From the NCBI GenBank assembly GCA_965227875.1, contig OZ245783.1, positions 4,960,001 through 5,024,000 on the forward strand: a stretch of DNA of 64,000 nucleotides. Reading direction: 5' to 3'. Numbering within the stretch: position 1 is the stretch's first letter; the number at the start of each line of letters is the position of its first letter. This DNA comes from G965227875 sp965227875. GTDB taxonomy: Bacteria > Pseudomonadota > Alphaproteobacteria > Rhizobiales > JAJFHC01. Below are positions 20,001 through 25,874 of this stretch, in pieces. The notes below the pieces were generated by a model. That model worked only from the letters and a program-made list of their open reading frames with translations. It ran no database searches and had not been told where the DNA came from. A program made the translations under genes and the position numbers.

Positions 20001-20425
20001 ACTGTCCTCTGGCGGGATCGGTCCACCGTCTCCAGGAATGCGGCAAGGCCCGGACCCGCGGGCTCGGGCGTCCTGTAGATGACGAGATCGTCCGTGTAAT
20101 CCGCACCGTATTCGAACGGCCAGTGCTCCGCGGTTTCCTCGACGAAGAAATCGAACGGATTGTAGACGGTCATGTCGGCGACGAGATCGACCTCGATCTT
20201 GAACTCCCTCACCGGCTCGGGAAACACGAAGCGCGCGTTCCAATTGCCATACGGATCCTGCTGATGGTTCACGAAGTGCTCGTGGGGGCTGACCTTCAGC
20301 GAATGCGATATGACGCGCGTGCGGCTGTGCGGCGCGGGACGCAACCGAATGACCTGCGGTCCGAGGACCACGGGAACGTCATACTTGTAGTGGGTCAGGT
20401 GATGGACGGCGGCCTGTATCGACAT
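17057..20425 (-). CDS. Transglutaminase/DUF2126 fusion protein
   Basis: A very large 1122-residue protein. The N-terminal part (about 1-290) is a transglutaminase domain with triad Cys180 (GSCRDSSW), His229 (DLHAWAEVY) and Asp245 (GLDPTSG). The remainder (about 310-1110) is DUF2126, with motifs RLTMGGEPTFVS, DGRHCGTGGGNHVVVGG and HRAEVCIDKLYSP. DUF2126 has been interpreted as a glutamine-synthetase-like carboxylate-amine ligase. It is the first gene of the three-gene operon. A protease-like and a ligase-like domain in one chain suggest building and trimming of a peptide tag or small peptide; the product is not known. Confidence 0.94.
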   Translation of the reverse strand: MSIQAAVHHLTHYKYDVPVVLGPQVIRLRPAPHSRTRVISHSLKVSPHEHFVNHQQDPYGNWNARFVFPEPVREFKIEVDLVADMTVYNPFDFFVEETAEHWPFEYGADYTDDLVIYRTPEPAGPGLAAFLETVDRSRQRTVDFVVALNARLEDELEYVIRMEPGVQTPEETLAKASGSCRDSSWLLVQILRHLGFAARFVSGYLVQLKPDLVSLDGPPGTDHDFTDLHAWAEVYIPGAGWIGLDPTSGLLTGESHIPLAATPHYRTAAPISGLVSPANVEFSFDMSVERIAEHPRITKPFSDDAWQELNALGRKVDEALGRGDVRLTMGGEPTFVSIDDFESGEWNIDAVGPTKRGIADRLIRRLRERFAPNGFLHYGQGKWYPGESLPRWTFSLYWRRDGKPIWSDAALIAEEDTDTTAGSPEAGRLLTAIAGELDLDESFVVPAYEDPAEWIIKEGNLPDNVTPENSKLKDPEERNRIARVFGRGLTESSGHVLPIQRWQAKAGGRRWRSEKWKTRRGNLFLVPGDSPVGYRLPLETLPHVPPARFPYTYVADPTEPRGPLPDYHAPGDHVTGDHADDDASAGEDGRELPQASFAEVRPGQDIVEQHLGAELDGAVRTAMSVEPRDGRLCVFMPPVERLEDYLELVAAVEAASRKLGLQVHIEGYSPPPDPRINVIRVAPDPGVLEVNIHPSSNWDECVATTEAVYEEARQVRLGADKFMIDGRHCGTGGGNHVVVGGATTLDSPFLRRPDLLKSLILHWQRHPSLSYLFSGLFIGPTSQAPRIDEARHDSLYELEIALGQIPGPDGEPPAPWLLDRLLRNLLIDVTGNTHRAEVCIDKLYSPDGPTGRLGLVEFRGFEMPPNARMNLAQQVLMRALIARMWESPVDGNPVRWGTTLHDRFMLPHYVWQDFLDVLGDLNDHGYGLRPEWFSAQAEFRFPFCGEIDVDGVHLELRQALEPWHVLGETGAIGGTVRYADSSVERLQVKLTAAEPGRYAVTCNARRVPLKATAANGEAVAGVRYKAWQPAAGLHPNLPVNAPLTFDVYDLWSGRALGGCVYHVAHPGGRNYETFPVNGNEAEARRLARFEAHGHTPGAYAPQPEATHPEFPMTLDLRRSPGL

Positions 20426-20547
20426 ATGCGGTTTCGTGGTTTCTTCGTTGGTTCGGAAGAGGCAGGTTCACATAATGTGTTGCATCGCACAAACAGAACC
20501 TGCCCGCACGAGAACTCCGGCCGCACGTGTCCCTCGCGAGGAACGCA

Positions 20548-20612
20548 AAAACGAACAGTGCCGCACTGCCGTCGCCTGAGCGGCGGCGGCGGCACGGCAC
20601 TGCGGTTCGTGT
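20548..20612 (-). other. GC-rich imperfect inverted repeat between dps and the DUF2126 gene
   Basis: An imperfect hairpin with arms like GTGCCGCACTGCCGTCGCC and GGCGGCGGCACGGCACTG around a short loop. It sits in the 240-base gap just past the dps stop codon on the minus strand and may end dps transcription, but no T tract is evident. I saw no gene in the gap. Confidence 0.35.
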
Positions 20613-20665
20613 CGGGGAGGCCGGACGCGGAGCATGGGTCGCCCCCGCCGGCCCCGTCATGTCAT

Positions 20666-21169
20666 CTACTTCGACGCAAGGGCCCGAAGCATCCAGATCG
20701 CCTTTTCGTGAAACTCCATGCGGGCGGTCAGCATGTCCGCGGTGACGACGTCGGTCGCGTCTTCGGCGAACTCGACCGTCTCGCGGAAATGGCGCACCAC
20801 GGCCTCGTGATCCTTGACGAGATTGGAGATCATGTCTTCCGTCGACGTGTCGTCGGACTTGTCTTCGCTGACGACGGACCTGCCTGCGAGACGCACGATG
20901 CTGGTCGGCGCGGGACGACCGAGGGCGCGCACGCGCTCGGCGATGTCGTCGGCGGCCTTGAACAGGTTCTCGTAGTGCTCTTCCGTCAGGACGTGGAAGG
21001 AATGAAACAGCGGTCCGACCACGTTCCAGTGGTAGGCCTGCGTCTTGGTCATGAGCAGATAGGTGTCGGCCAGGCAGTCCGACAGCTTTTCCGCCAGTTC
21101 GCTCTTCTTCTCCAGTCCGGTATCGACAGCCTCGATGCCGGGGGACATGGCGAGAATGTTCTCGGTCAT
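20666..21169 (-). CDS. dps: Dps-like DNA-binding ferritin
   Basis: A 167-residue ferritin-like protein of Dps length. The ferroxidase-site region is visible in KTQAYHWNVVGPLFHSFH (about residues 41-58), followed by DDIAERVRALG and a late MLRAL helix. Dps forms a 12-mer that oxidises and stores iron and shields DNA during oxidative or starvation stress. The ATG at 21169 has AGAGGAG about 11 bases upstream; the frame is open to 21424, but that extension lacks Dps sequence and would span the promoter. An exact EcfG promoter lies about 120 bases upstream, consistent with general stress control. Confidence 0.93.
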   Translation of the reverse strand: MTENILAMSPGIEAVDTGLEKKSELAEKLSDCLADTYLLMTKTQAYHWNVVGPLFHSFHVLTEEHYENLFKAADDIAERVRALGRPAPTSIVRLAGRSVVSEDKSDDTSTEDMISNLVKDHEAVVRHFRETVEFAEDATDVVTADMLTARMEFHEKAIWMLRALASK

Positions 21170-21291
21170 GAGATAAGTACTCCTCTTTACGTGGATCTTG
21201 CTCGCGGCCGTCCGGGTCTCCCGTGTCGAGCGCGGTTCCAGAAAACCGGCCGAAGCAACAGACTTGGTCGCGCGACACGCTCGATGAAAAG

Positions 21292-21316
21292 AACGTGCCG
21301 GGATGGCGGGAGTTCC
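21292..21316 (-). promoter_or_regulatory. EcfG-type promoter for dps
   Basis: Read on the minus strand: GGAAC (21316-21312), a 16-base spacer, then CGTT (21295-21292). This exactly fits the alphaproteobacterial EcfG consensus. It points to dps, leaving a leader of about 115 bases. Confidence 0.85.
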
Positions 21317-21384
21317 GAGAAACCACGGGGTGCGACGACCTGTCGTTCCGTCACGACAATCATCAAAACAATCTGCACGAAGGT

Positions 21385-21409
21385 GGAACCATTCCGGCGC
21401 TGTCGTGTT
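21385..21409 (+). promoter_or_regulatory. Near-consensus EcfG promoter for the glycine-zipper lipoprotein
   Basis: GGAAC, a 16-base spacer, then TGTT in place of CGTT. It ends 48 bases before the start codon of the small lipoprotein gene. One mismatch in the -10 element makes it a weaker call than the exact sites. Confidence 0.5.
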
Positions 21410-21456
21410 GTCCGATCGTAGCAACGACGCACAAGGCCAAAAGGAGCAAGGATCAA

Positions 21457-21669
21457 ATGAAAAAACTGTCTCTGGCCGGAGTTCTCACGGCTTGTCTCAT
21501 GACCGCGGCCTGTTCGGGTCTCTCGACGACCGACCAGCGCGTCCTCAGCGGCGGTGCAATCGGCAGCGGCATCGGCGCTCTCGCAACCGGTAGCGTAGGC
21601 GGTGCGGCCGCCGGCGGTGCCATCGGCGCAGGTGCCGGTTATCTCTACGACCGCAGCAAGCGCAACTGA
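21457..21669 (+). CDS. Small glycine-zipper lipoprotein
   Basis: A 70-residue protein. A lipoprotein-type signal (MKKLSLAGVLTACLMTAAC, lipobox TAAC) gives a predicted lipidated Cys19. The mature part is a glycine zipper (GGAIGSGIGALATGSVGGAA, then GGAIGAGAGYLYDRS), as in small outer-membrane-associated lipoproteins. The zipper could mediate membrane packing or oligomerisation. AAGGAGCAAGG lies upstream of the ATG. The gene is divergent from dps and shares its regulatory gap; a strong terminator follows. Confidence 0.85.
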   Translation: MKKLSLAGVLTACLMTAACSGLSTTDQRVLSGGAIGSGIGALATGSVGGAAAGGAIGAGAGYLYDRSKRN

Positions 21670-21702
21670 CCGTCAGACGTAATTACCGTTCGATCCAGGA
21701 CG

Positions 21703-21738
21703 AAAACGGCTCGGGTTTCAGACCCGGGCCGTTTTTTT
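21703..21738 (+). terminator. Rho-independent terminator after the lipoprotein gene
   Basis: A stem ACGGCTCGGGT / ACCCGGGCCGT-type pairing around a TTCA loop, followed by seven T residues. It lies 34 bases past the stop codon. Confidence 0.9.
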
Positions 21739-21798
21739 GTCTTTGAAGGCCGACCGGCACAAGACACTGCATCTTCCCCTTAAACGTTCGGATAGATG

Positions 21799-21849
21799 AA
21801 AAAGGCGCTCGGGCGTGACTTCCGATGTTGGAAGAAAGCCCGAGCGCCT
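21799..21849 (-). terminator. Long nested hairpin terminator after ecfG
   Basis: A perfect 12-bp outer stem (AGGCGCTCGGGC and complement) encloses a second 5-bp hairpin (CTTCC/GGAAG). On the minus strand it is followed by five T residues. It lies 95 bases past the ecfG stop codon and fits the end of the nepR-ecfG transcript. Confidence 0.8.
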
Positions 21850-21943
21850 GCAATTGTTTCAGTTATCGGCCGTCACCCGCGGCGGCGGTACAAGACGCCA
21901 CTATGGCCGGATCAGGCTGGCGGGTGAAGAAGAGTAACCCTGC

Positions 21944-22498
21944 CTAGAGTGCGGCGATGCGCGACAGAACGGTTTCCGAAGTCGCGTCCGGTCCGTACTC
22001 GTCCTCCGACTTGATGTCGAGGCGCTTGGCGAGTTCGACACGCGCCCGGCTGACACGGCTCTTGATCGTACCCATGGCCACGCCGCAGATCTCGGCGGCT
22101 TCTTCATACGAGAAACCGGATGCGCCCACGAGGACGAGTGCCTCGCGCTGGTTGTCCGGCAGTTCGGCCAGCGCCTTCTTGAAGTCGCGCAGGTCCATGT
22201 GCCCGTCCTGGTGCGGGTGAACGGCGAGTTGTTCGGAAAAACTGCCTTCCACGTCCTGGACTTCGCGGCGGCGTTTCCTCACCTCGGAAAAGAAATGGTT
22301 TCGCAGGATGGTGAAGAGCCAGGCCTCGAGGTTGGTGCCCTCCTTGAAGGATCCGATGTTGGCCCAGGCCTTGACGATCGCCTCCTGGACGAGGTCGTCG
22401 GCGCGGTCGCGGTTCCCGGATAACGAGACCGCAAAGGCACGCAGTCGAGGTACGGCAGCGATGATGTCCCGCTGCAGGGACTCTGACACTTTGCTCAC
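21944..22498 (-). CDS. ecfG: EcfG-family general stress response sigma factor
   Basis: A 184-residue ECF sigma factor, normal length. Sigma-2 is seen in RADDLVQEAIVKAWANIGSF and sigma-4 in LPDNQREALVLVGASGFSYEEAAEICGV. It directs RNA polymerase to GGAAC/CGTT promoters and is held by NepR until PhyR is phosphorylated. The GTG start overlaps the nepR stop codon (GTGA), which suggests coupled translation and a fixed NepR:EcfG ratio. A nested hairpin terminator lies downstream. The location beside nepR and phyR makes the EcfG assignment secure. Confidence 0.97.
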   Translation of the reverse strand: MSKVSESLQRDIIAAVPRLRAFAVSLSGNRDRADDLVQEAIVKAWANIGSFKEGTNLEAWLFTILRNHFFSEVRKRRREVQDVEGSFSEQLAVHPHQDGHMDLRDFKKALAELPDNQREALVLVGASGFSYEEAAEICGVAMGTIKSRVSRARVELAKRLDIKSEDEYGPDATSETVLSRIAAL

Positions 22499-22689
22499 TT
22501 CTTGTTCTGAGCCTCGCCTAACTTGGACAGCAGAGCCATGATCTCGTCGGGGACAGGTTCGTCCACGATCTCGTCGTGAAGACGCTTGAGGTTTTCGCCG
22601 ATATGCTTCTGGACACGTCCGTCCAGGCGCGGCGAACCTCCTGCGGACCTTCCGTCATCCTGAGAACTGTTCATGTTGGTGTCGAACAT
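22495..22689 (-). CDS. nepR: NepR anti-sigma factor
   Basis: A 64-residue protein. The NepR core of two helices is seen in RVQKHIGENLKRLHDEIV and PVPDEIMALLSKL. NepR binds EcfG under non-stress conditions and is removed by phosphorylated PhyR. The ATG at 22689 follows AAGGGG with a five-base gap; a longer frame to 22863 adds sequence with no NepR likeness, and an ATG five codons further in is possible. It overlaps ecfG by four bases. I found no exact EcfG promoter pointing at nepR, so its own promoter remains unidentified. Confidence 0.93.
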   Translation of the reverse strand: MFDTNMNSSQDDGRSAGGSPRLDGRVQKHIGENLKRLHDEIVDEPVPDEIMALLSKLGEAQNKK

Positions 22690-22855
22690 TTGGCCCCTTG
22701 AATCTTTATCGGCATCTGATGATCTTTTACTCACGAGTGAACCCTGTATGATGGCGGGCAGGTCGGATTCAGCCCTGTTTCGATGGATCAACACGTTAGG
22801 TCCGAAAAGGTTGCATGGTCCGACATAAATTTTTGAAAAAAGTTTTCTGACCAAC

Positions 22856-22881
22856 GGAACCAAACGCGCACGCGATGCGTT
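22856..22881 (+). promoter_or_regulatory. EcfG-type promoter for phyR
   Basis: GGAAC, a 17-base spacer, then CGTT, an exact consensus match pointing at phyR with about 50 bases to the ATG. It implies positive feedback of EcfG on its own activator. Confidence 0.85.
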
Positions 22882-22931
22882 AGAACATATGTCCGAGGGC
22901 CCTCGTTGCCAACATTTCCAAGGAAAATCTC

Positions 22932-23741
22932 ATGCATGCCGCTGAAGAAATCGCAGTTCATATCCCGTTCCTGCGCCGCTATGCCCGCATACTGACCGGC
23001 TCCCAGAAAAGCGGGGACACGTATGTCACAAGCCTTCTGCAGGCGATGGTCGAACAGAAGGTTCAGATCGACGAGCAGTTTTCCGCAAGGGTGGACGTCT
23101 ACAAGGCCTTCACCGACTTCTGGCAGCCTTTGAACCAGGGCGTGATCTCCGACGCCGGCATCCCCAGTGACGAGGATGCGAACGTCGACAGGCGCATCGA
23201 ACAGCTTGCCCCCGCCCCCAGGCAGGCCTTCCTTCTGACATCCGTCGAGGAATTCACCGAAGAGGAAGCCTGCGCCATACTGGGTGTGTCGGAAGACGAA
23301 CTCGCCAAGCTTCTCGACAAGGCCGGCGAGGAAATCGCCCGCCAGGTCGCAACGGAGATCCTGATCATCGAGGACGAGCCGATCATCTCGATCGAGCTCG
23401 AGAACCTCGTCAGGTCGCTTGGGCACGGCGTGGTCGGCACGGCGCGCACGCACAGCGAAGCGCTCCAGGTCATCGAAACCCGCAAACCAGGCCTCGTCCT
23501 CGCGGACATCCAGCTCGCCGACGGCAGTTCGGGGATCGATGCTGTGAACGACATCCTGCACAAGATCAACCTGCCGGTGATCTTCATCACCGCCTATCCC
23601 GAGCGTCTCCTGACGGGTGACCGTCCCGAGCCGGCCTTCCTGATCACCAAGCCGTTCCGCGAAAACTCGGTGAAGGCCGTGATCAGCCAGGCCCTTTTCT
23701 TCGACGTGAAGGCGGGCGAACCGCTTTCCGTGGCGTCCTGA
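22932..23741 (+). CDS. phyR: PhyR response regulator (sigma-like plus receiver)
   Basis: A 269-residue regulator. The N-terminal half (about 1-130) mimics an ECF sigma factor (FLRRYARILTGSQKSGDTYV; LAPAPRQAFLLTSVEEFTEEEA). The C-terminal receiver (about 140-260) has the acidic pair in IIEDEP, the phospho-acceptor Asp192 in VLADIQL, and the conserved Lys in LITKPF. When phosphorylated, the sigma-like half captures NepR and frees EcfG. It is divergent from nepR-ecfG, with an exact EcfG promoter in the gap, and is followed by the DUF1328 gene and a histidine kinase. Confidence 0.98.
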   Translation: MHAAEEIAVHIPFLRRYARILTGSQKSGDTYVTSLLQAMVEQKVQIDEQFSARVDVYKAFTDFWQPLNQGVISDAGIPSDEDANVDRRIEQLAPAPRQAFLLTSVEEFTEEEACAILGVSEDELAKLLDKAGEEIARQVATEILIIEDEPIISIELENLVRSLGHGVVGTARTHSEALQVIETRKPGLVLADIQLADGSSGIDAVNDILHKINLPVIFITAYPERLLTGDRPEPAFLITKPFRENSVKAVISQALFFDVKAGEPLSVAS

Positions 23742-23773
23742 TAAAGTAGAGGAAACGAATTCGCGGGCGCGAT

Positions 23774-23798
23774 GGAACTTTCCGGCGGCAACACCGTT
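23774..23798 (+). promoter_or_regulatory. EcfG-type promoter for the DUF1328 gene
   Basis: GGAAC, a 16-base spacer, then CGTT; an exact match ending 30 bases before the start codon of the small membrane protein gene. Confidence 0.85.
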
Positions 23799-23828
23799 GA
23801 GACTACTCCAAACGAAAGGAGTTAGATC

Positions 23829-23999
23829 ATGTTAGGTTGGGCCGTAACTTTCTTCATCATCGCGCTCGTGGCAGCACTCTTCGGTTTTGGCGGTATTGCA
23901 GGCGCATCCGCCAGCATCGCGCAGGTGTTGTTCTTCATCTTCCTCGTTGTCTTCCTCGCATCGCTGGTCATGCATTTCGTCCGGCGAACCGCGAGATAG
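23829..23999 (+). CDS. DUF1328 (YtjA-like) small membrane protein
   Basis: A 56-residue protein, too short for many gene finders. Two hydrophobic helices are visible: VTFFIIALVAALFGFGGIAG and QVLFFIFLVVFLASLVMHF, with the Gly-rich turn typical of DUF1328. It ends in a basic RRTAR tail. The ATG has AAAGGAG eight bases upstream. Function is unknown; the family is found in inner membranes and is often stress-linked. An exact EcfG promoter directly upstream places it in the general stress regulon. Confidence 0.92.
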   Translation: MLGWAVTFFIIALVAALFGFGGIAGASASIAQVLFFIFLVVFLASLVMHFVRRTAR

Positions 24000-24027
24000 A
24001 CGGAATGAGAAACTCGGCATGAATGCG

Positions 24028-24050
24028 ACCGCCCGGATCTTCCGGGCGGT
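24028..24050 (+). terminator. Hairpin after the DUF1328 gene
   Basis: A 10-bp perfect stem (ACCGCCCGGA and complement) with a three-base loop, 28 bases past the stop codon. No T tract follows, so it may be a weak or Rho-assisted terminator. Confidence 0.4.
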
Positions 24051-24170
24051 TCGCACGAGCGGCACCGGGAACACGCTGGAACCGCCTTGCCGCAACGGCG
24101 CCCGACCCGGGCGTCACAGTCCGCCGGGGTGTTTCCCCCGGGACCGTTTGACCAAATCCGTGGCTGCTCC

Positions 24171-25292
24171 GTGACACGCAAAGACGATCAATTCGCTCTC
24201 CCCCCGAAACAGGCTGTCGGAAGCAGCCGGTTGGAGAGCTTTGATCAGCGCCTCAGGGATTTGAACGAACACGTGGATCTCGCCATACGCGGAACGAACG
24301 TCAGCGTATTCGGCCAGGACCTCGATCTCCGATACACCTGGATCCGCAACCCACTCGTGGGCTTCGAACGCGAACAGATGCTGGGCAAGTCGGACGCGGA
24401 ACTCTTTTCCCCGTCCGTCGCCGCCGCGCTGACCCGTGTCAAACGGGCCGCCATCGACAGGAACGAGACACAGTTTGCTGAAGTTGAGATGTATCACGAC
24501 GGAAAACATCGCTGGTTCGAGCTCTGGGCCGACCCCGTCTCTTCGCAGACGGGTACGGTCGAGGGCCTTGCATGCGCCGCCGTCGAGATCACGTCCCGAA
24601 AGCAGGACGAGGAGCAGATGCGCACCCTCCTGCTGGAACTCAATCACCGGAACAGGAATCTCCTGTCCGTCATCGAAGGCATCGCACGACAGACCGGTCG
24701 TGACTCCGGCGACATCAAGAATTTTCTCCGAAGGTTCAGCGGAAGGCTTCACAGCCTGTCGATCACGCAGCTCCTCCTCACGGAAAGCAACTGGAAGGGC
24801 GCGGGCATGCGGGCCCTGCTCAAGAAGCAGATCAAGGGCGTGGACAATGTCGACCTCTCCCGGTTCACCTTTCACGGTCCCGATATCGTCGCTGGTCCCA
24901 ATGCGACCCAGTATCTTGGTCTCGCCATTCATGAACTGACCAACAACGCCCTCCAGCATGGCGCCCTGTCCGCCGCGGAGGGGACGGTGACCGTCACGTG
25001 GAAGTACTCGTCCGGCGCGCCGGATTCGCCGGAAAGACCGGGGATCGAGTTCCACTGGAAGGAAACCGGCGGCCCGAACGTTTCGCCACCTACGGAAAAG
25101 CGCTACGGAAGATCCATCCTGGAAGCGATCCTGCCGCGCTCCCTGAGTGCAAGTTCGACCCTGATCTTCGGTGGCGATGGCGTCTCCTTTTCCGCCTTCA
25201 TCCCGGTGCGAGAACTCCATATCTCGGCTGAGCGAATCGTCGAGCTGGAAACCGAAGACACGGGCCGGTCCCGCTCGTCCGACGCGGACTGA
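24171..25292 (+). CDS. PAS-domain sensor histidine kinase (HisKA_2/HWE class), likely GSR input
   Basis: About 373 residues. A PAS domain (about 25-145; YTWIRNPLVGFEREQMLGKSD, then VEMYHDGKHRWFEL) precedes a HisKA_2/HWE-type phosphorylation helix with the His in LELNHRNRN (about residue 159) and an ATPase domain (AIHELTNNALQHGALS, GIEFHWKE). There are no membrane spans, so it is cytoplasmic. The start is uncertain: GTG at 24171 is given, and a TTG at 24087 is also in frame; neither has a strong ribosome site. Kinases of this class beside phyR commonly phosphorylate PhyR (PhyK-type), which is the best inference here. Confidence 0.88.
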   Translation: MTRKDDQFALPPKQAVGSSRLESFDQRLRDLNEHVDLAIRGTNVSVFGQDLDLRYTWIRNPLVGFEREQMLGKSDAELFSPSVAAALTRVKRAAIDRNETQFAEVEMYHDGKHRWFELWADPVSSQTGTVEGLACAAVEITSRKQDEEQMRTLLLELNHRNRNLLSVIEGIARQTGRDSGDIKNFLRRFSGRLHSLSITQLLLTESNWKGAGMRALLKKQIKGVDNVDLSRFTFHGPDIVAGPNATQYLGLAIHELTNNALQHGALSAAEGTVTVTWKYSSGAPDSPERPGIEFHWKETGGPNVSPPTEKRYGRSILEAILPRSLSASSTLIFGGDGVSFSAFIPVRELHISAERIVELETEDTGRSRSSDAD

Positions 25293-25314
25293 AGCGCCGC
25301 CCCGCCGCGGTTCA

Positions 25315-25339
25315 GGAACCATTCGGCCCGCTTCACGTT
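25315..25339 (+). promoter_or_regulatory. EcfG-type promoter for the Ala/Glu-rich secreted protein
   Basis: GGAAC, a 16-base spacer, then CGTT; an exact match ending 51 bases before the ATG of the following gene. Confidence 0.85.
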
Positions 25340-25390
25340 GTCAAGTATCCCGTCCGAAAGACGCCTCGGGACAACGTAAAGGAGACCACC

Positions 25391-25765
25391 ATGAAAAAGT
25401 TTCTCATGACGACCGCCACCGTTGCGCTGTTTGCGCTTTCGGTCCCGGCACACGCCAACGAGCAGTGCACGACACCCGACGAAGCCGCCAAGATGACGGA
25501 AACGGACGCCACGGCGAACCAGGACGCGTCCGCCCAGGCTTCCGCCTCGCAGGAAACCGAGACGGCAGGGACCTCCGCTGAAGCCGAGGCGTCGGTGAAC
25601 GCCCAGGCTTCCGCCGAGGCCGAAACGCCCGACAAGGTCGTGGACGAGATCGTCGAGAATGCCAAGGAAGCCGAAGACGGGACCAAGGTCGCCTCGACCG
25701 GACCGGCAAAACCGGTTGAAAACTGGTTCGGCTGTCCTCCCGAAGGCAAGGCCACGACCGGCTGA
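25391..25765 (+). CDS. Secreted low-complexity Ala/Glu/Thr-rich protein
   Basis: A 124-residue protein with a clear signal peptide (MKKFLMTTATVALFALSVPAHA). A low-complexity acidic middle is rich in Ala, Glu, Thr and Ser (QASASQETETAGTS and similar), and the C-terminus has a compact NWFGCPP motif. One Cys is near the mature N-terminus and one in the NWFGCPP motif, so one disulfide is possible. No family is recognised. AAAGGAG precedes the ATG and an exact EcfG promoter lies upstream, so it is probably induced by general stress in the periplasm. Confidence 0.8.
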   Translation: MKKFLMTTATVALFALSVPAHANEQCTTPDEAAKMTETDATANQDASAQASASQETETAGTSAEAEASVNAQASAEAETPDKVVDEIVENAKEAEDGTKVASTGPAKPVENWFGCPPEGKATTG

Positions 25766-25787
25766 CCGCGATTGCGGCCTATCCCCG

Positions 25788-25813
25788 CGCCCGGCGAATG
25801 TACTCGCCGGGCG
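25788..25813 (+). terminator. Hairpin between the secreted gene and gdhA
   Basis: A 10-bp perfect stem (CGCCCGGCGA and complement) with a six-base loop, 22 bases after the stop codon. There is no T tract. Confidence 0.4.
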
Positions 25814-25874
25814 ACCGCGGCCCGAGAGGCGCGCGGATTCTACGTACGTCCCACCCCCTTATTATCCAGAGCTC

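Noticed and set aside
17105..21421. Plus-strand open frame of over 1400 codons
   Set aside because: It is antisense to the DUF2126 gene and dps, both with clear family motifs, and has no family likeness itself; high GC content creates long antisense frames.
24068..24102. Two GGAAC motifs before the PAS histidine kinase
   Set aside because: No CGTT or close variant at 16-17 bases downstream.
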